A stretch of DNA of 64,000 bases from Thiopseudomonas sp964394445 (GTDB taxonomy: Bacteria > Pseudomonadota > Gammaproteobacteria > Pseudomonadales > Pseudomonadaceae). Shown one piece after another: positions 36,033 through 44,338 of the stretch; the stretch's first letter is position 1, and the number at the start of each line of letters is the position of its first letter. The notes under the pieces are model-generated. The model was not told the DNA's origin. It did no database searches and worked only from the letters and a program-made list of their open reading frames with translations. Position numbers and translations under genes: made by a program. The DNA is taken from assembly GCA_964394445.1 (NCBI GenBank), contig CAYMXO010000006.1:6218-70217 (forward strand). The letters are read 5' to 3'.

Positions 36033-36486
36033 GCCAGGCCTTGAGCAAACCGGCAAATTCCTGCAACCAGGGCTCGGCATCCTGTACCGGCGTAACACTT
36101 GCACTGGCATCATGGCGCAGGGTTTCCTGCAGCAGGACCAGCCCCAGCAGCCCGGCCAGATCTTCCAGTTCGTCGGCAGCCAGGCAGAAGTTGTCACCGT
36201 ACCCGGCGTCACCCAGCCCGATGATGCCGGCAGGCCGGCCACTCCAGTCCGGCTGCTGTTCCTCCAGCGCGTCCACCAGGGGTTGCAGCTTTTCCGGCAA
36301 CTCGCCCATGCCGGTGGTTGAAGTCACCAGCAACAATCCGGCCGGATCCTGCTCCACCAGCTCCGCGACCGTCCACTGCCGCTGATAGACAGCCTCCAGA
36401 CCGGCTTCGGTCAGCAGCTCGGCCGCACGCCAGGCGACCTCTTCTGCCGCACCAAAAACCGTACCGGAAATAATTGTAATGCGCAT
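36025..36486 (-). CDS. MioC-like flavodoxin
   Basis: The 153-residue protein is a short-chain flavodoxin: FMN phosphate-binding region ITIISGTVFGAAEEVA at residues 3-18 and the isoalloxazine loop STTGMGELPEKLQPL. Related MioC proteins carry electrons and were linked to biotin synthase. GGGAGA five bases before ATG 36486 supports the start. It overlaps rluE by eight bases and is divergent from folM, the same neighbourhood as in P. aeruginosa. Confidence 0.88.
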   Translation of the reverse strand: MRITIISGTVFGAAEEVAWRAAELLTEAGLEAVYQRQWTVAELVEQDPAGLLLVTSTTGMGELPEKLQPLVDALEEQQPDWSGRPAGIIGLGDAGYGDNFCLAADELEDLAGLLGLVLLQETLRHDASASVTPVQDAEPWLQEFAGLLKAWHD

Positions 36487-36654
36487 GATTTCTCCCGAAA
36501 CGCCCGGCCAGCAGCTGCAAACCGCAACAGCGCCCGGCAATGGATGCCAGTACCACAGCAAACAACCACAAAGAAAAATGTTAGTCTGGGTCAATTCCGC
36601 CGGCAGCCTAACAAGCCCAATCACCTGCCGCAAGCCAGACAATCGAGGTCCCCC

Positions 36655-37365
36655 GTGCCCAGCCAATACCCTGTACTCGTCACCGGTGCCGCCCGGCGCA
36701 TCGGCCTGCACTGCGCCCGGCAGCTATTGAACAACGGCCATCCTGTGATCATCAGCTATCGCCAACACCATTCCGGCGTCGACGAGCTGACAGCCGCCGG
36801 CGCGCTCTGCCTGCAGGCCGACTTTTCCAGCGAGGCAGGCATCCAGGCCTTCATTGAACAGCTGCAGCAGCATGCACAGGGCTTGCGCGCCATCATCCAC
36901 AATGCGTCCTGCTGGAAGCCGGATCCGCAACCCGCCGATGGCAGTGCTTTTAGCGAACTGTTCCACGTGCACATGCTGGCACCCTACCTGATCAACCTGG
37001 CCTGTGAGCCGCTGCTCAGGAAAAGCCCGCAGGCCGACATCATCCATATCAGTGACGATGTGACCCGCCGCGGCAGCAACCACCGGGTTGCCTACAGCGC
37101 CAGCAAGGCGGCACTGGACAACATGACCCTGTCCTTTGCCAGCCAGTTTGCCCCGCACATCAAAGTCAACAGCATCAGCCCCGCCCTGATCATGCTGCAG
37201 CCTGGCGATGATGAAAACTATGCGCGGCAGGCCATGGACAAATCCGTATTAAAAATCATTCCCGGCCCCGAAGTGGTGACACAAGCGGTAGAATACCTGC
37301 TGAACAACCCCTATGTGACCGGAACCACCCTGAGCCTGAATGGCGGTCGCCACCTGAAGAATTAG
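36655..37365 (+). CDS. folM: Dihydromonapterin reductase FolM (short-chain dehydrogenase)
   Basis: The 236-residue SDR protein reduces dihydromonapterin to tetrahydromonapterin, a cofactor of phenylalanine hydroxylase in Pseudomonas. It has the nucleotide motif VTGAARRIGLHCA, the IIHNASCW segment and the active site YSASKAAL. GTG 36655 is chosen because GAGG lies six bases upstream and MPSQYPVLVTGA matches the family; the frame is open further up. It leads the operon folM-folE-folX-hopJ. Confidence 0.92.
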   Translation: MPSQYPVLVTGAARRIGLHCARQLLNNGHPVIISYRQHHSGVDELTAAGALCLQADFSSEAGIQAFIEQLQQHAQGLRAIIHNASCWKPDPQPADGSAFSELFHVHMLAPYLINLACEPLLRKSPQADIIHISDDVTRRGSNHRVAYSASKAALDNMTLSFASQFAPHIKVNSISPALIMLQPGDDENYARQAMDKSVLKIIPGPEVVTQAVEYLLNNPYVTGTTLSLNGGRHLKN

Positions 37366-37380
37366 AAGGAAAACCATCCA

Positions 37381-37938
37381 ATGAGTGAAGATCTGGCCAA
37401 ACATTACCACGCCATCCTTGCAGGACTGGGCGAGGATCCACAGCGCGAAGGCCTGCTGGACACCCCGCTGCGCGCCGCCAAGGCCATGCAGTATCTGTGT
37501 AACGGTTACGAAAAAAATCTTGATGAAGTGGTCAATAACGCGCTGTTTGAATCAAGCAGCGAAGAAATGGTCATCGTGCGCGACATCGAACTGTATTCGC
37601 TGTGCGAGCACCACCTGCTACCCTTTATCGGCAAGGCCCACGTCGCCTACATCCCGACCGGCAAGGTGATTGGTCTGTCCAAGGTGGCGCGCATTGTCGA
37701 CATGTACGCCCGCCGCCTGCAGATCCAGGAAAACCTGACCCGCCAGATTGCCGACGCCGTCATGAGCGTAACCGGTGCCTCTGGTGTTGGCGTGGTCATT
37801 GAAGCCAAGCATATGTGCATGATGATGCGCGGTGTGGAGAAACAGAACTCGGTGATGACCTCTTCGTCCATGCTGGGCAGCTTCCGCAGCTCGGTCAACA
37901 CCCGCCAGGAGTTCCTGCAACTGATCCGGGGACACTGA
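37381..37938 (+). CDS. folE: GTP cyclohydrolase I
   Basis: The 185-residue enzyme converts GTP to dihydroneopterin triphosphate. Zinc ligands are C75 and H78 in LCEHHLL and C146 in KHMCMMMRG. The start has AAGGAAAACCATCC ahead of the ATG at 37381. It lies 15 bases after folM and one base before folX, so its product flows directly to the next two enzymes for monapterin synthesis, as in the P. aeruginosa folE1 locus. Confidence 0.97.
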   Translation: MSEDLAKHYHAILAGLGEDPQREGLLDTPLRAAKAMQYLCNGYEKNLDEVVNNALFESSSEEMVIVRDIELYSLCEHHLLPFIGKAHVAYIPTGKVIGLSKVARIVDMYARRLQIQENLTRQIADAVMSVTGASGVGVVIEAKHMCMMMRGVEKQNSVMTSSSMLGSFRSSVNTRQEFLQLIRGH

Positions 37939-37939
37939 C

Positions 37940-38320
37940 ATGCAGCAGATGCTACAGCCCGGCCTGGCGCGCATCCGCATCAAGGATCTGCGTCTGCGTA
38001 CCTATATCGGTATCAACGAGGACGAAATCCGCAACAAGCAGGATATTGTGATCAATATGCAGATCCTTTATCCGGCCTGCAAGGCGGTGGACAGCAACCA
38101 GATCGAAGACGCCCTGAACTATCGCAGCATTACCAAGGCCATTATCGAACTGGTGGAAAACAACCGCTTTGCACTGCTCGAGCGCCTGACGCAGCAGGTG
38201 CTGGATTGCGTCATGGGCTTTGCACAGGTGCAGTATGCCGAAGTGGAAGTCGACAAACCTCACGCCCTGCGCTTTTCCGAATCGGTTTCCATCACCCTGG
38301 CCGGACAACGCAATGCCTGA
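37940..38320 (+). CDS. folX: Dihydroneopterin triphosphate 2'-epimerase FolX
   Basis: The 126-residue protein is of the FolB/FolX family: IRIKDLRLRTYIGINEDEIRN at the start (shown here as two parts, IRIKDLRLRT and YIGINEDE), central YRSITKAIIELVENNRFALLE and late AEVEVDKPHALRFSESVS. Its place between folE and hopJ, with folM upstream, argues for the FolX epimerase of the monapterin pathway rather than FolB aldolase. It overlaps hopJ by eight bases. Confidence 0.92.
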   Translation: MQQMLQPGLARIRIKDLRLRTYIGINEDEIRNKQDIVINMQILYPACKAVDSNQIEDALNYRSITKAIIELVENNRFALLERLTQQVLDCVMGFAQVQYAEVEVDKPHALRFSESVSITLAGQRNA

Positions 38321-38678
38321 AACCCTGCACGAACTTTTACAGCGCAGCAAGGCAGACAACTGGCTGTTTGCCGATACCCTGGCGTTCATCGAACGGCATT
38401 ACCGTTACCAGCCGCAAGCCTTCACCAACGGCCCGCTACATAATGCAGCCGGAGAAAACCAGGGTTCCTGCAAGATTCTTGGCCTGGCCCTGCTGGAAGG
38501 TCTAAGCGTCATGCAGGCACTGCTGCTGTTTGGCGAGCACTACCGGCAGGTTCTGGCCAGCCCGGGCGAAGCCGGCCATGCCAACATCCGCCAGCTAATC
38601 CGCGGCGGTCTAGCGGCGGTCAGTTTTCAAGAACGTCCATTACAGCGGCGCAGCCACCAGCCTCTTGACACTCACTAA
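38313..38678 (+). CDS. HopJ family protein
   Basis: The 121-residue protein resembles the HopJ type III effector family (PA3440 type): FADTLAFIERHYRYQPQAF, NAAGENQGSCKILGLALLE and LFGEHYRQVLASPGEAGHANIR (in parts). The name comes from Pseudomonas syringae; in most genomes, including here, there is no secretion context and the protein is probably a housekeeping protein of unknown function linked to pterin genes. ATG 38313 overlaps the folX stop. Confidence 0.82.
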   Translation: MPETLHELLQRSKADNWLFADTLAFIERHYRYQPQAFTNGPLHNAAGENQGSCKILGLALLEGLSVMQALLLFGEHYRQVLASPGEAGHANIRQLIRGGLAAVSFQERPLQRRSHQPLDTH

Positions 38679-38780
38679 GTTGCAGCGACTTAAGACAATA
38701 CTTGGGTCTTGTTTCTGTCCGGCCCAACAAGACACACAGAAGCTCAACGATCCCGCTGGCGGGAACTGGCAGAGCAAGCA

Positions 38781-39644
38781 TCAGCGCCCCTGCTCCAGCC
38801 CCCATTGATACAGCAGGTTCTTGCGGGCACCGGTGATCTGTGCTGTCAGCGCTGCCGCCTTCTTTAGAGGCAACTCGGCAGCCAGCAGTGTCAGCACCCG
38901 CTGTGATTCGACATCCAGACTGTCCCTCCCCGCTTTTTCATCGACTCCGGCAACCAGCAGTACGCATTCTCCGCGCTGCTGGTTGCTATCGGCTGCGATC
39001 CAGCCGGCCAGCTCGCCCAGCGGAGCATCCTTGATGGTCTCAAAGGTTTTCGTCAGCTCGCGCGCCAGCACCGCCTGACGCCGCGACCCAAAGGCTTCGG
39101 CCATGGCCAGCACCGAATCCAGCAGCCGGTGTGGCGCTTCATAGAAAATCAGCGTGCGCGACTCATCAGCCAGCGCTTGCAGCCGGGCAGCACGGGCACC
39201 GCTTTTGGCTGGCAGGAAACCTTCGAAGGCAAAACGGTCGGATGGCAGACCGGCGGCTGACAGGGCAGCAATGGCGGCACAGGCGCCCGGCACAGGTATC
39301 ACCTGAACTCCGGCGGCACGGGCCTGTCTCACCAGATGGAACCCGGGGTCCGACACCAACGGCGTTCCGGCATCACTGATCAGGGCCAGGCTGTCTCCGG
39401 CCAGCAGGCGCTGCACCAGCGCATCACTACCGCTGCGCTCGTTATGGTCATAGCAGGCAACCATCGGTGTATGGATGCTGAAATGCTCAAGCAGCCGTGC
39501 CGAATGGCGAGTGTCCTCGGCGGCTATCAGGCTGACCTGCTGCAGCACCTGTAACGCCCGCGCGCTGATATCCTGCAGGTTGCCGATCGGTGTTGCCACA
39601 ACATACAAACTGCCTGTAACCGGTTTAGTCACGACGGACTCCAA
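38781..39644 (-). CDS. rsmI: 16S rRNA (cytidine(1402)-2'-O)-methyltransferase RsmI
   Basis: The 287-residue tetrapyrrole-methylase-fold enzyme methylates the 2'-OH of C1402, the same nucleotide that RsmH methylates on N4. Blocks: LYVVATPIGNLQDISARAL, AAEDTRHSARLL, ALISDAGTPLVSDPGFHLV and PSDRFAFEGFLPAKSG. It is divergent from lpoA; TATAAT at 39663-39658 on the minus strand is a likely -10 box. Length matches the family. Confidence 0.96.
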   Translation of the reverse strand: MESVVTKPVTGSLYVVATPIGNLQDISARALQVLQQVSLIAAEDTRHSARLLEHFSIHTPMVACYDHNERSGSDALVQRLLAGDSLALISDAGTPLVSDPGFHLVRQARAAGVQVIPVPGACAAIAALSAAGLPSDRFAFEGFLPAKSGARAARLQALADESRTLIFYEAPHRLLDSVLAMAEAFGSRRQAVLARELTKTFETIKDAPLGELAGWIAADSNQQRGECVLLVAGVDEKAGRDSLDVESQRVLTLLAAELPLKKAAALTAQITGARKNLLYQWGLEQGR

Positions 39645-39752
39645 AAGCCAAAAGACGCATTATATCGTAAAGCTGCTGCCACAACGTCGCACCCGAAGTA
39701 CAGCTTGGGTACAATGCTCCAGTTATTGAGACTGATCAGGAACCAACTGTCC

Positions 39753-41552
39753 ATGTTACAACCCCTGCGCTTACCCCTGGCCCTTGGCCTCGCCCTGGTA
39801 CTGACCGCCTGCGCCAGCACCAGCAGCAATACCATTGGCTCGCTGCCGGACACCCGTGCCGGAGACCTTGACAAGACCCTGGCCGCGGCCGGCAAGAAAA
39901 GGGGAGCAGAAGCCACCAACCTGTACCTGGCCGCTGCAGACCTGGCCTGGCAGGAGGGTGACAGTTTCAAGGCCCGCTCCCTGATCGAATCCCTTGATCT
40001 GGAAAACGCGCTACCGGCACAAATCATTTTTGCCAACACCCTGTCGGCGGAACTTGCCCTGGATCGCAAACAGCCTGAAATGGCACTACAGTTACTGCAG
40101 GACCCGGCCTTTGGGCGCATTGCCGAACTACCGCTGACCCAGCAGGTGCGCAGCCAGGAAGTGCGGGCCCAGGCTCTGGCAGCCACCGGACAACTGCTGC
40201 CGGCAGCTCGTGAACGAATTTTCATGGGCGGGCTGTTGCATGGTCAGGCTGCCATCGACAACCAGGAAAGCATCTGGTCACTGATCAGCCGGCTGCAGAC
40301 ACCAGTAGACATCCGTTCCGGCGAACAGGAGCTACGCGGCTGGCTGGCCCTGTCCGGCCTTGTGCGCAGCACAGGCTCGCTGGAACAGAAACAGCAAAAC
40401 CTCCGAGACTGGGTGGCCAGCAACAGCCAGCACCCGGCAGCCCGGCAGCTTCCGGCCGAACTCGACACACTGCTGACCCTCAAGCCCAGGCCGCTGCAAC
40501 GGGTGGCTCTGCTGTTACCCAGCCACGACCGCAACCAGAAGGTTGTCAACGCTCTGCGCAACGGCTTTCTGGCGCGCTATTACGCAGCGCGCGAGGCTGG
40601 TCAGCAGGTTCCCGAGCTACACTTCCACGACAGCAGCCAGCTTGGCAACCTCGGCGAGCTCTACCGCCAGCTGCAGCAGGATCAGGTCGACCTGCTGATC
40701 GGTCCATGGGAAAAAGATCTGGTACGTCAGCTGGCCGAACAATCCAGCCTGCCTGTTACCACCCTGGCGCTGAACTATGCTGACAATGCCGAATCGGCAA
40801 CCGAAGGCCTGTTCCAGTTCGGCCTGTCTGCCGAGGACGAAGCGCGCATGGCTGCCAACCGCGCCTGGAATGACGGCATGCGCAATGCTGTCATTCTGGT
40901 TCAGTCGGGAGACTGGGGACGCCGGGTCCAGGCTGCTTTCAGCGAACAGTGGGAACGACTCGGCGGCACGGTCAAAGACAGTATTTACCTGGGTCAGCCG
41001 GTTGAGCTGGCACAACAGCTGGCCAGCCTGATGCGGCTGCGCGACAGTGAAGCCCGTAGCAAAAAGCTCGCTGACACCCTGGACATGCGCATCCACAGCC
41101 AGCCGGGCCGTCGTCGCGACATAGACTTTGCGTTCCTCGCGGCCCCGTCCCAGCAGGCCAGACAGGTACGCCCGACGCTGATTTTCCAGTACGCCGGAGA
41201 CTTGCCCGTATATGCAACTTCAGCAGTCAATCCGGGCCGCCAGGACCAGGCTTTGCTGCACGACCTGGAAGGCATCACCTTTACCGAGGTGCCCTGGCTG
41301 CTTGAGGATCGCGACCCGCTGCAGCAGGAAGTCACCAATCGCTGGCCTGAAGCGGCCGGCCTGATGGGGCGCTTTTATGCGATGGGAGCCGATGCCTACC
41401 AGCTGGCAGTTCAGCTGCAGTTGCTGCAAGCACTGCCCAATACCAGTACGGACGGATTGACCGGCCAGATGCAACTTGGCACCCAAAACAAGGTCGAACG
41501 CCACACTGGCTGGGCGCAATATTCCGATGGCAAACTGGAGCTGCTGCCCTGA
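39753..41552 (+). CDS. lpoA: Penicillin-binding protein activator LpoA
   Basis: The 599-residue outer-membrane lipoprotein has a signal peptide with lipobox LTAC (C20), an N-terminal helical repeat domain (about 40-250) and a C-terminal periplasmic-binding-protein-like domain starting RVALLLPSHDRNQKV. It activates the bifunctional PBP1A from the outer membrane. The frame is open from 39705, but ATG 39753 gives the correct signal peptide; AGGA lies 11 bases before it. TACAAT at 39710-39715 may be its -10 box. Its end carries the ribosome site for yraN. Confidence 0.92.
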   Translation: MLQPLRLPLALGLALVLTACASTSSNTIGSLPDTRAGDLDKTLAAAGKKRGAEATNLYLAAADLAWQEGDSFKARSLIESLDLENALPAQIIFANTLSAELALDRKQPEMALQLLQDPAFGRIAELPLTQQVRSQEVRAQALAATGQLLPAARERIFMGGLLHGQAAIDNQESIWSLISRLQTPVDIRSGEQELRGWLALSGLVRSTGSLEQKQQNLRDWVASNSQHPAARQLPAELDTLLTLKPRPLQRVALLLPSHDRNQKVVNALRNGFLARYYAAREAGQQVPELHFHDSSQLGNLGELYRQLQQDQVDLLIGPWEKDLVRQLAEQSSLPVTTLALNYADNAESATEGLFQFGLSAEDEARMAANRAWNDGMRNAVILVQSGDWGRRVQAAFSEQWERLGGTVKDSIYLGQPVELAQQLASLMRLRDSEARSKKLADTLDMRIHSQPGRRRDIDFAFLAAPSQQARQVRPTLIFQYAGDLPVYATSAVNPGRQDQALLHDLEGITFTEVPWLLEDRDPLQQEVTNRWPEAAGLMGRFYAMGADAYQLAVQLQLLQALPNTSTDGLTGQMQLGTQNKVERHTGWAQYSDGKLELLP

Positions 41553-41908
41553 GCAGCAAACAACGCGGACAACTGGCCGAGGCACATGCGCTTGAGTACC
41601 TCGGCCGGCAAGGTCTGCAACTGGTAGAACGCAACTGGCATTGCCGGTATGGCGAGCTTGACCTGATCATGCTTGACCAGAACACACTGGTGTTCATTGA
41701 AGTACGCTATCGCAGCTCGGCCGCATTTGGCGGTGCCCTGGAAAGCATCACGGCAGCCAAACAGGAAAAAATCATGTTGGCTGCCCAATATTTTTTGCAG
41801 GAAAATCGGCAATGGCAAAAAAACGACTGCCGCTTTGACGTCATGGCCTACAATGGCAACCACACTCTTCGGGACTTCCACTGGCTCAAGCACGCTTTTA
41901 TGCTTTAG
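41549..41908 (+). CDS. yraN: YraN family (UPF0102) nuclease-like protein, probable CTG start
   Basis: The 119-residue protein has the complete YraN core: RGQLAEAHALEYLGRQGL, ERNWHCRYGELDLIM, and the restriction-endonuclease-like LVFIEVRYRSS. The conserved N-terminal part lies upstream of the first ATG (41669), and no ATG, GTG or TTG occurs in frame there. CTG at 41549 is the only fitting start. GGAG lies eight bases before it, and it overlaps the lpoA stop as CTGA, the same geometry as an ATGA junction. Function is unknown; a Holliday-junction-resolvase-like fold is proposed for the family. Confidence 0.85.
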   Translation: MSSKQRGQLAEAHALEYLGRQGLQLVERNWHCRYGELDLIMLDQNTLVFIEVRYRSSAAFGGALESITAAKQEKIMLAAQYFLQENRQWQKNDCRFDVMAYNGNHTLRDFHWLKHAFML

Positions 41909-41939
41909 ACACAGGTTCCTTTCTAGTTATAGGTAGATC

Positions 41940-42527
41940 ATGCAAAACAGAATTCAACACATGTTCCAGGCCAGCATTGATACCAAGCAGCAGGCCCTGC
42001 AAGTGCTGCCTGCGGCCATCGAGCAAGCCAGCCTGCTGATGGTGAACGCCCTGCTTGGCGACGGCAAGATTCTCAGCTGCGGCAACGGCGGGTCAGCCGG
42101 CGATGCACAGCATTTTTCTTCCGAAATGCTCAACCGCTTCGAGCGTGAACGCCCCAGTCTGCCGGCACTGGCGCTGACCACCGACAGCTCGACCATAACT
42201 TCGATTGCCAACGACTACAGCTACGAAGAAGTTTTTTCCAAGCAAATCCGTGCTCTTGGGCAGCAGGGCGATATCCTGCTGGCCATATCCACCAGCGGCA
42301 ACTCGGCCAATGTGGTCCAGGCCATTCATGCGGCTCACGACCGCAACATGAAGGTCGTGGCCCTGACCGGACGTGACGGCGGTGCAATGGCACCGTTGTT
42401 GCAGCCGGACGATGTCGAAATCCGTGTGCCCTCCAGCGTTACCGCACGCATCCAGGAAGTCCACTTGCTGGCCATCCATTGTTTATGCGACCTGATTGAT
42501 CGCCAACTGTTCGGGAGTGAAGAATAA
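41940..42527 (+). CDS. diaA: SIS-domain protein, DiaA / phosphoheptose isomerase-like
   Basis: The 195-residue SIS-domain protein has ILSCGNGGSAGDAQHFSSE and ISTSGNSANVVQAI. Pseudomonas annotations often call it GmhA, the sedoheptulose-7-phosphate isomerase of LPS heptose synthesis. The context (lpoA-yraN-this-dolP) is that of DiaA, which helps DnaA assemble at the origin. Sequence alone does not decide between the two, and both roles are possible. Its stop shares one base with the dolP start (TAATG). Confidence 0.8.
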   Translation: MQNRIQHMFQASIDTKQQALQVLPAAIEQASLLMVNALLGDGKILSCGNGGSAGDAQHFSSEMLNRFERERPSLPALALTTDSSTITSIANDYSYEEVFSKQIRALGQQGDILLAISTSGNSANVVQAIHAAHDRNMKVVALTGRDGGAMAPLLQPDDVEIRVPSSVTARIQEVHLLAIHCLCDLIDRQLFGSEE

Positions 42528-43051
42528 TGCGCAAAATCCTGTTTCTGTTTCTTGCCTCTGTAGTGCTGACCGCCTGTGGTGCGCGCAGCCCCGGCAACAA
42601 AATTGATGACCAGGTCATTCATCCCAACGTAAACCGCGCCATCAAGGATGCCCACCCGGACCTGAACCGTCCCACCTCGCATACAGTGGTCACCAGTTAC
42701 AACGGCGTCATCCTGATTGCCGGCGAAACCCCGCGCGAAGACCTGAAGCAGATGGCAACCCAGGCAGCACAGGCAGTTGATGGCGTCAAGGTGGTCCATA
42801 ACGAGCTCAGGGTTGCCTACCCCACCCCGGCCAACATCCGTGCCAATGACACCCTGCTGACCACCAAGGTCAAGGCGCGGCTCGCCGCTGAAACCGACGT
42901 ACCTTCAACCAAGGTGAAGGTGGTCACCGTCAATGGCGTGGTCTACCTGCTGGGGATCGTCAGCCGTACCGAAGCTGACAACATCACCTACTCCGTACGC
43001 CAGGTCGGTGGCGTACAAAAGATCGTGCGCCTGTTTGAATACATCAACTAA
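42527..43051 (+). CDS. dolP: BON-domain outer membrane lipoprotein DolP (YraP)
   Basis: The 174-residue lipoprotein has lipobox LTAC (C17) and two BON domains, the second beginning near LLTTKVKARLAAETDVP and containing VNGVVYLLGIVSRTEAD. DolP marks the division site and supports outer membrane integrity and the BAM complex. It follows diaA with a one-base overlap and is closed by a strong hairpin shared with convergent sspB. Confidence 0.93.
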   Translation: MRKILFLFLASVVLTACGARSPGNKIDDQVIHPNVNRAIKDAHPDLNRPTSHTVVTSYNGVILIAGETPREDLKQMATQAAQAVDGVKVVHNELRVAYPTPANIRANDTLLTTKVKARLAAETDVPSTKVKVVTVNGVVYLLGIVSRTEADNITYSVRQVGGVQKIVRLFEYIN

Positions 43052-43074
43052 GCACCAGGCATTACCCATGACAT

Positions 43075-43108
43075 AAAAAAAGCCTCTTGCAATGCAAGAG
43101 GCTTTTTT
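43075..43108. terminator. Bidirectional terminator between dolP and sspB
   Basis: The perfect stem AGCCTCTTGC / GCAAGAGGCT with a three-base loop has A runs upstream and T runs downstream, so it works on both strands. It sits between the convergent stops of dolP and sspB. Confidence 0.92.
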
Positions 43109-43543
43109 CTATTTGACGATGCGTAAACTGGGCCGTCCCGGCTTTGGCGGTTGCGGCCGATCACCATCAGCGCTTCCGGTATCATCCGGCAACCCGGGCC
43201 CGCTGCTTTCCTCTGCCTCACCCTCCACGAGTGGAAGCTCAGGCTCAAAGAACATGCCCTGCCCGTTTTCCTGCGCATATAATGCAAGCACCGCGGGAAC
43301 CGGGATCACCAGCTGCTGTGGGACACCGGAAAACCGTGCTTCAAAGCTGACCACCTCGTTGTTCATGACGAAATGCCTGACCGCCGTTGGCGACAGGTTC
43401 AGCACTATCTGACCATTCTCGGCAAAGCCATCAGGAACCACTACCCCGGGAGCTTCGGCGGCAACCAGGATGTAAGGAGTACACTGGTTATCGACAATCC
43501 ACTCATAGAGTGCGCGCATGATATAAGGTTTGCTTGGGGTCAT
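43109..43543 (-). CDS. sspB: ClpXP protease specificity factor SspB
   Basis: The 144-residue adaptor delivers ssrA-tagged proteins to ClpXP. The N-terminal domain shows PYIMRALYEWIVDNQCTPYI, and ARFSGVPQQLVIPVPAVLALYA. The acidic linker follows and the C-terminal ClpX-binding tail is GRPSLRIVK. GTG 43549 is possible, but ATG 43543 has AGAG eight bases ahead. It lies 20 bases after sspA on the same strand. Confidence 0.96.
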   Translation of the reverse strand: MTPSKPYIMRALYEWIVDNQCTPYILVAAEAPGVVVPDGFAENGQIVLNLSPTAVRHFVMNNEVVSFEARFSGVPQQLVIPVPAVLALYAQENGQGMFFEPELPLVEGEAEESSGPGLPDDTGSADGDRPQPPKPGRPSLRIVK

Positions 43544-43563
43544 CTGCACAACTCTCTTGCCAC

Positions 43564-44184
43564 TCAGGTCCGCATCAGCCGTTCCGCTTCGCTCAGGCTG
43601 GCCTGAAACGCCGGACGGGCAAAGTTGCGGCTCATGTAATCCAGCAGCGGCTGTGCTGCACGCGGCAGATCAATACCCAGCTCGGGCAGGCGCCACAGTA
43701 GCGGCAACAGGCAGCAATCGACCAGGGTCAGTTCTTCACTCATGAAGTACGGCATGCTGGCAAACACCGGAGCAACACCAGTCAGGCTTTCACGCAGCTC
43801 CTTGCGTGCCTTGGTACGCGCGGCTTCCTTGGTTTTCTTGTCCAGAATCAGGTCTGCCTGCCGGCACCAGTCTTTCTGCACCCTGTAGGCCAGCATTCTG
43901 GTATTGGCACGCGCCACCGGATAGGCCGGCAGCAGTGGCGGATGCGGGTAACGCTCATCCAGATATTCAAGGATGATCATCGAATCATAAAGGGCCAGAT
44001 CGCGGTCCACCAATGTGGGAACCGTCCCATAAGGGTTGATCTCGGCCAGAAAGTCAGGATATTCATCTTCGGACGCATCGACAAGGTCTGCTGCGACATC
44101 CTTTTCAGCCAGCACCAGACGAACACGATGTGAATATTGACAGAGGGGATCGGAATAGCAACCCAGTCTGTTGGGTACAGCCAT
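43564..44184 (-). CDS. sspA: Stringent starvation protein A
   Basis: The 206-residue glutathione-S-transferase-fold protein binds RNA polymerase and alters promoter choice under starvation. The thioredoxin-like domain has CYSDPLCQYSHRVRLVLAEK and INPYGTVPTLVDRDLALYDS; the helical domain ends LPRAAQPLLDYMSRNFARPAF. AGGAGG six bases before the ATG is a very strong ribosome site. It follows petC and its terminator and precedes sspB. Confidence 0.95.
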   Translation of the reverse strand: MAVPNRLGCYSDPLCQYSHRVRLVLAEKDVAADLVDASEDEYPDFLAEINPYGTVPTLVDRDLALYDSMIILEYLDERYPHPPLLPAYPVARANTRMLAYRVQKDWCRQADLILDKKTKEAARTKARKELRESLTGVAPVFASMPYFMSEELTLVDCCLLPLLWRLPELGIDLPRAAQPLLDYMSRNFARPAFQASLSEAERLMRT

Positions 44185-44283
44185 GGCTTACCTCCTGTAA
44201 GTTGAAGCTCCCTTGCATACAACCCGATCGGTTATCTGGCAGCAGCCTCGACAGTGTCTGGCGGCCACCACACAGAGAGCAGA

Positions 44284-44315
44284 AAACGCACGCGCCGGAA
44301 AGCGCGTGCGTTGAT
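44284..44315 (-). terminator. Terminator-like hairpin after petC
   Basis: An eleven-base perfect stem, AACGCACGCGC and GCGCGTGCGTT with a six-base loop, followed on the minus strand by TTCTG. The T run is short, but it lies about 25-55 bases past the petC stop and probably ends the petABC transcript. Confidence 0.75.
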
Positions 44316-44338
44316 TGGTGGTAGTACGGGCTACAACC

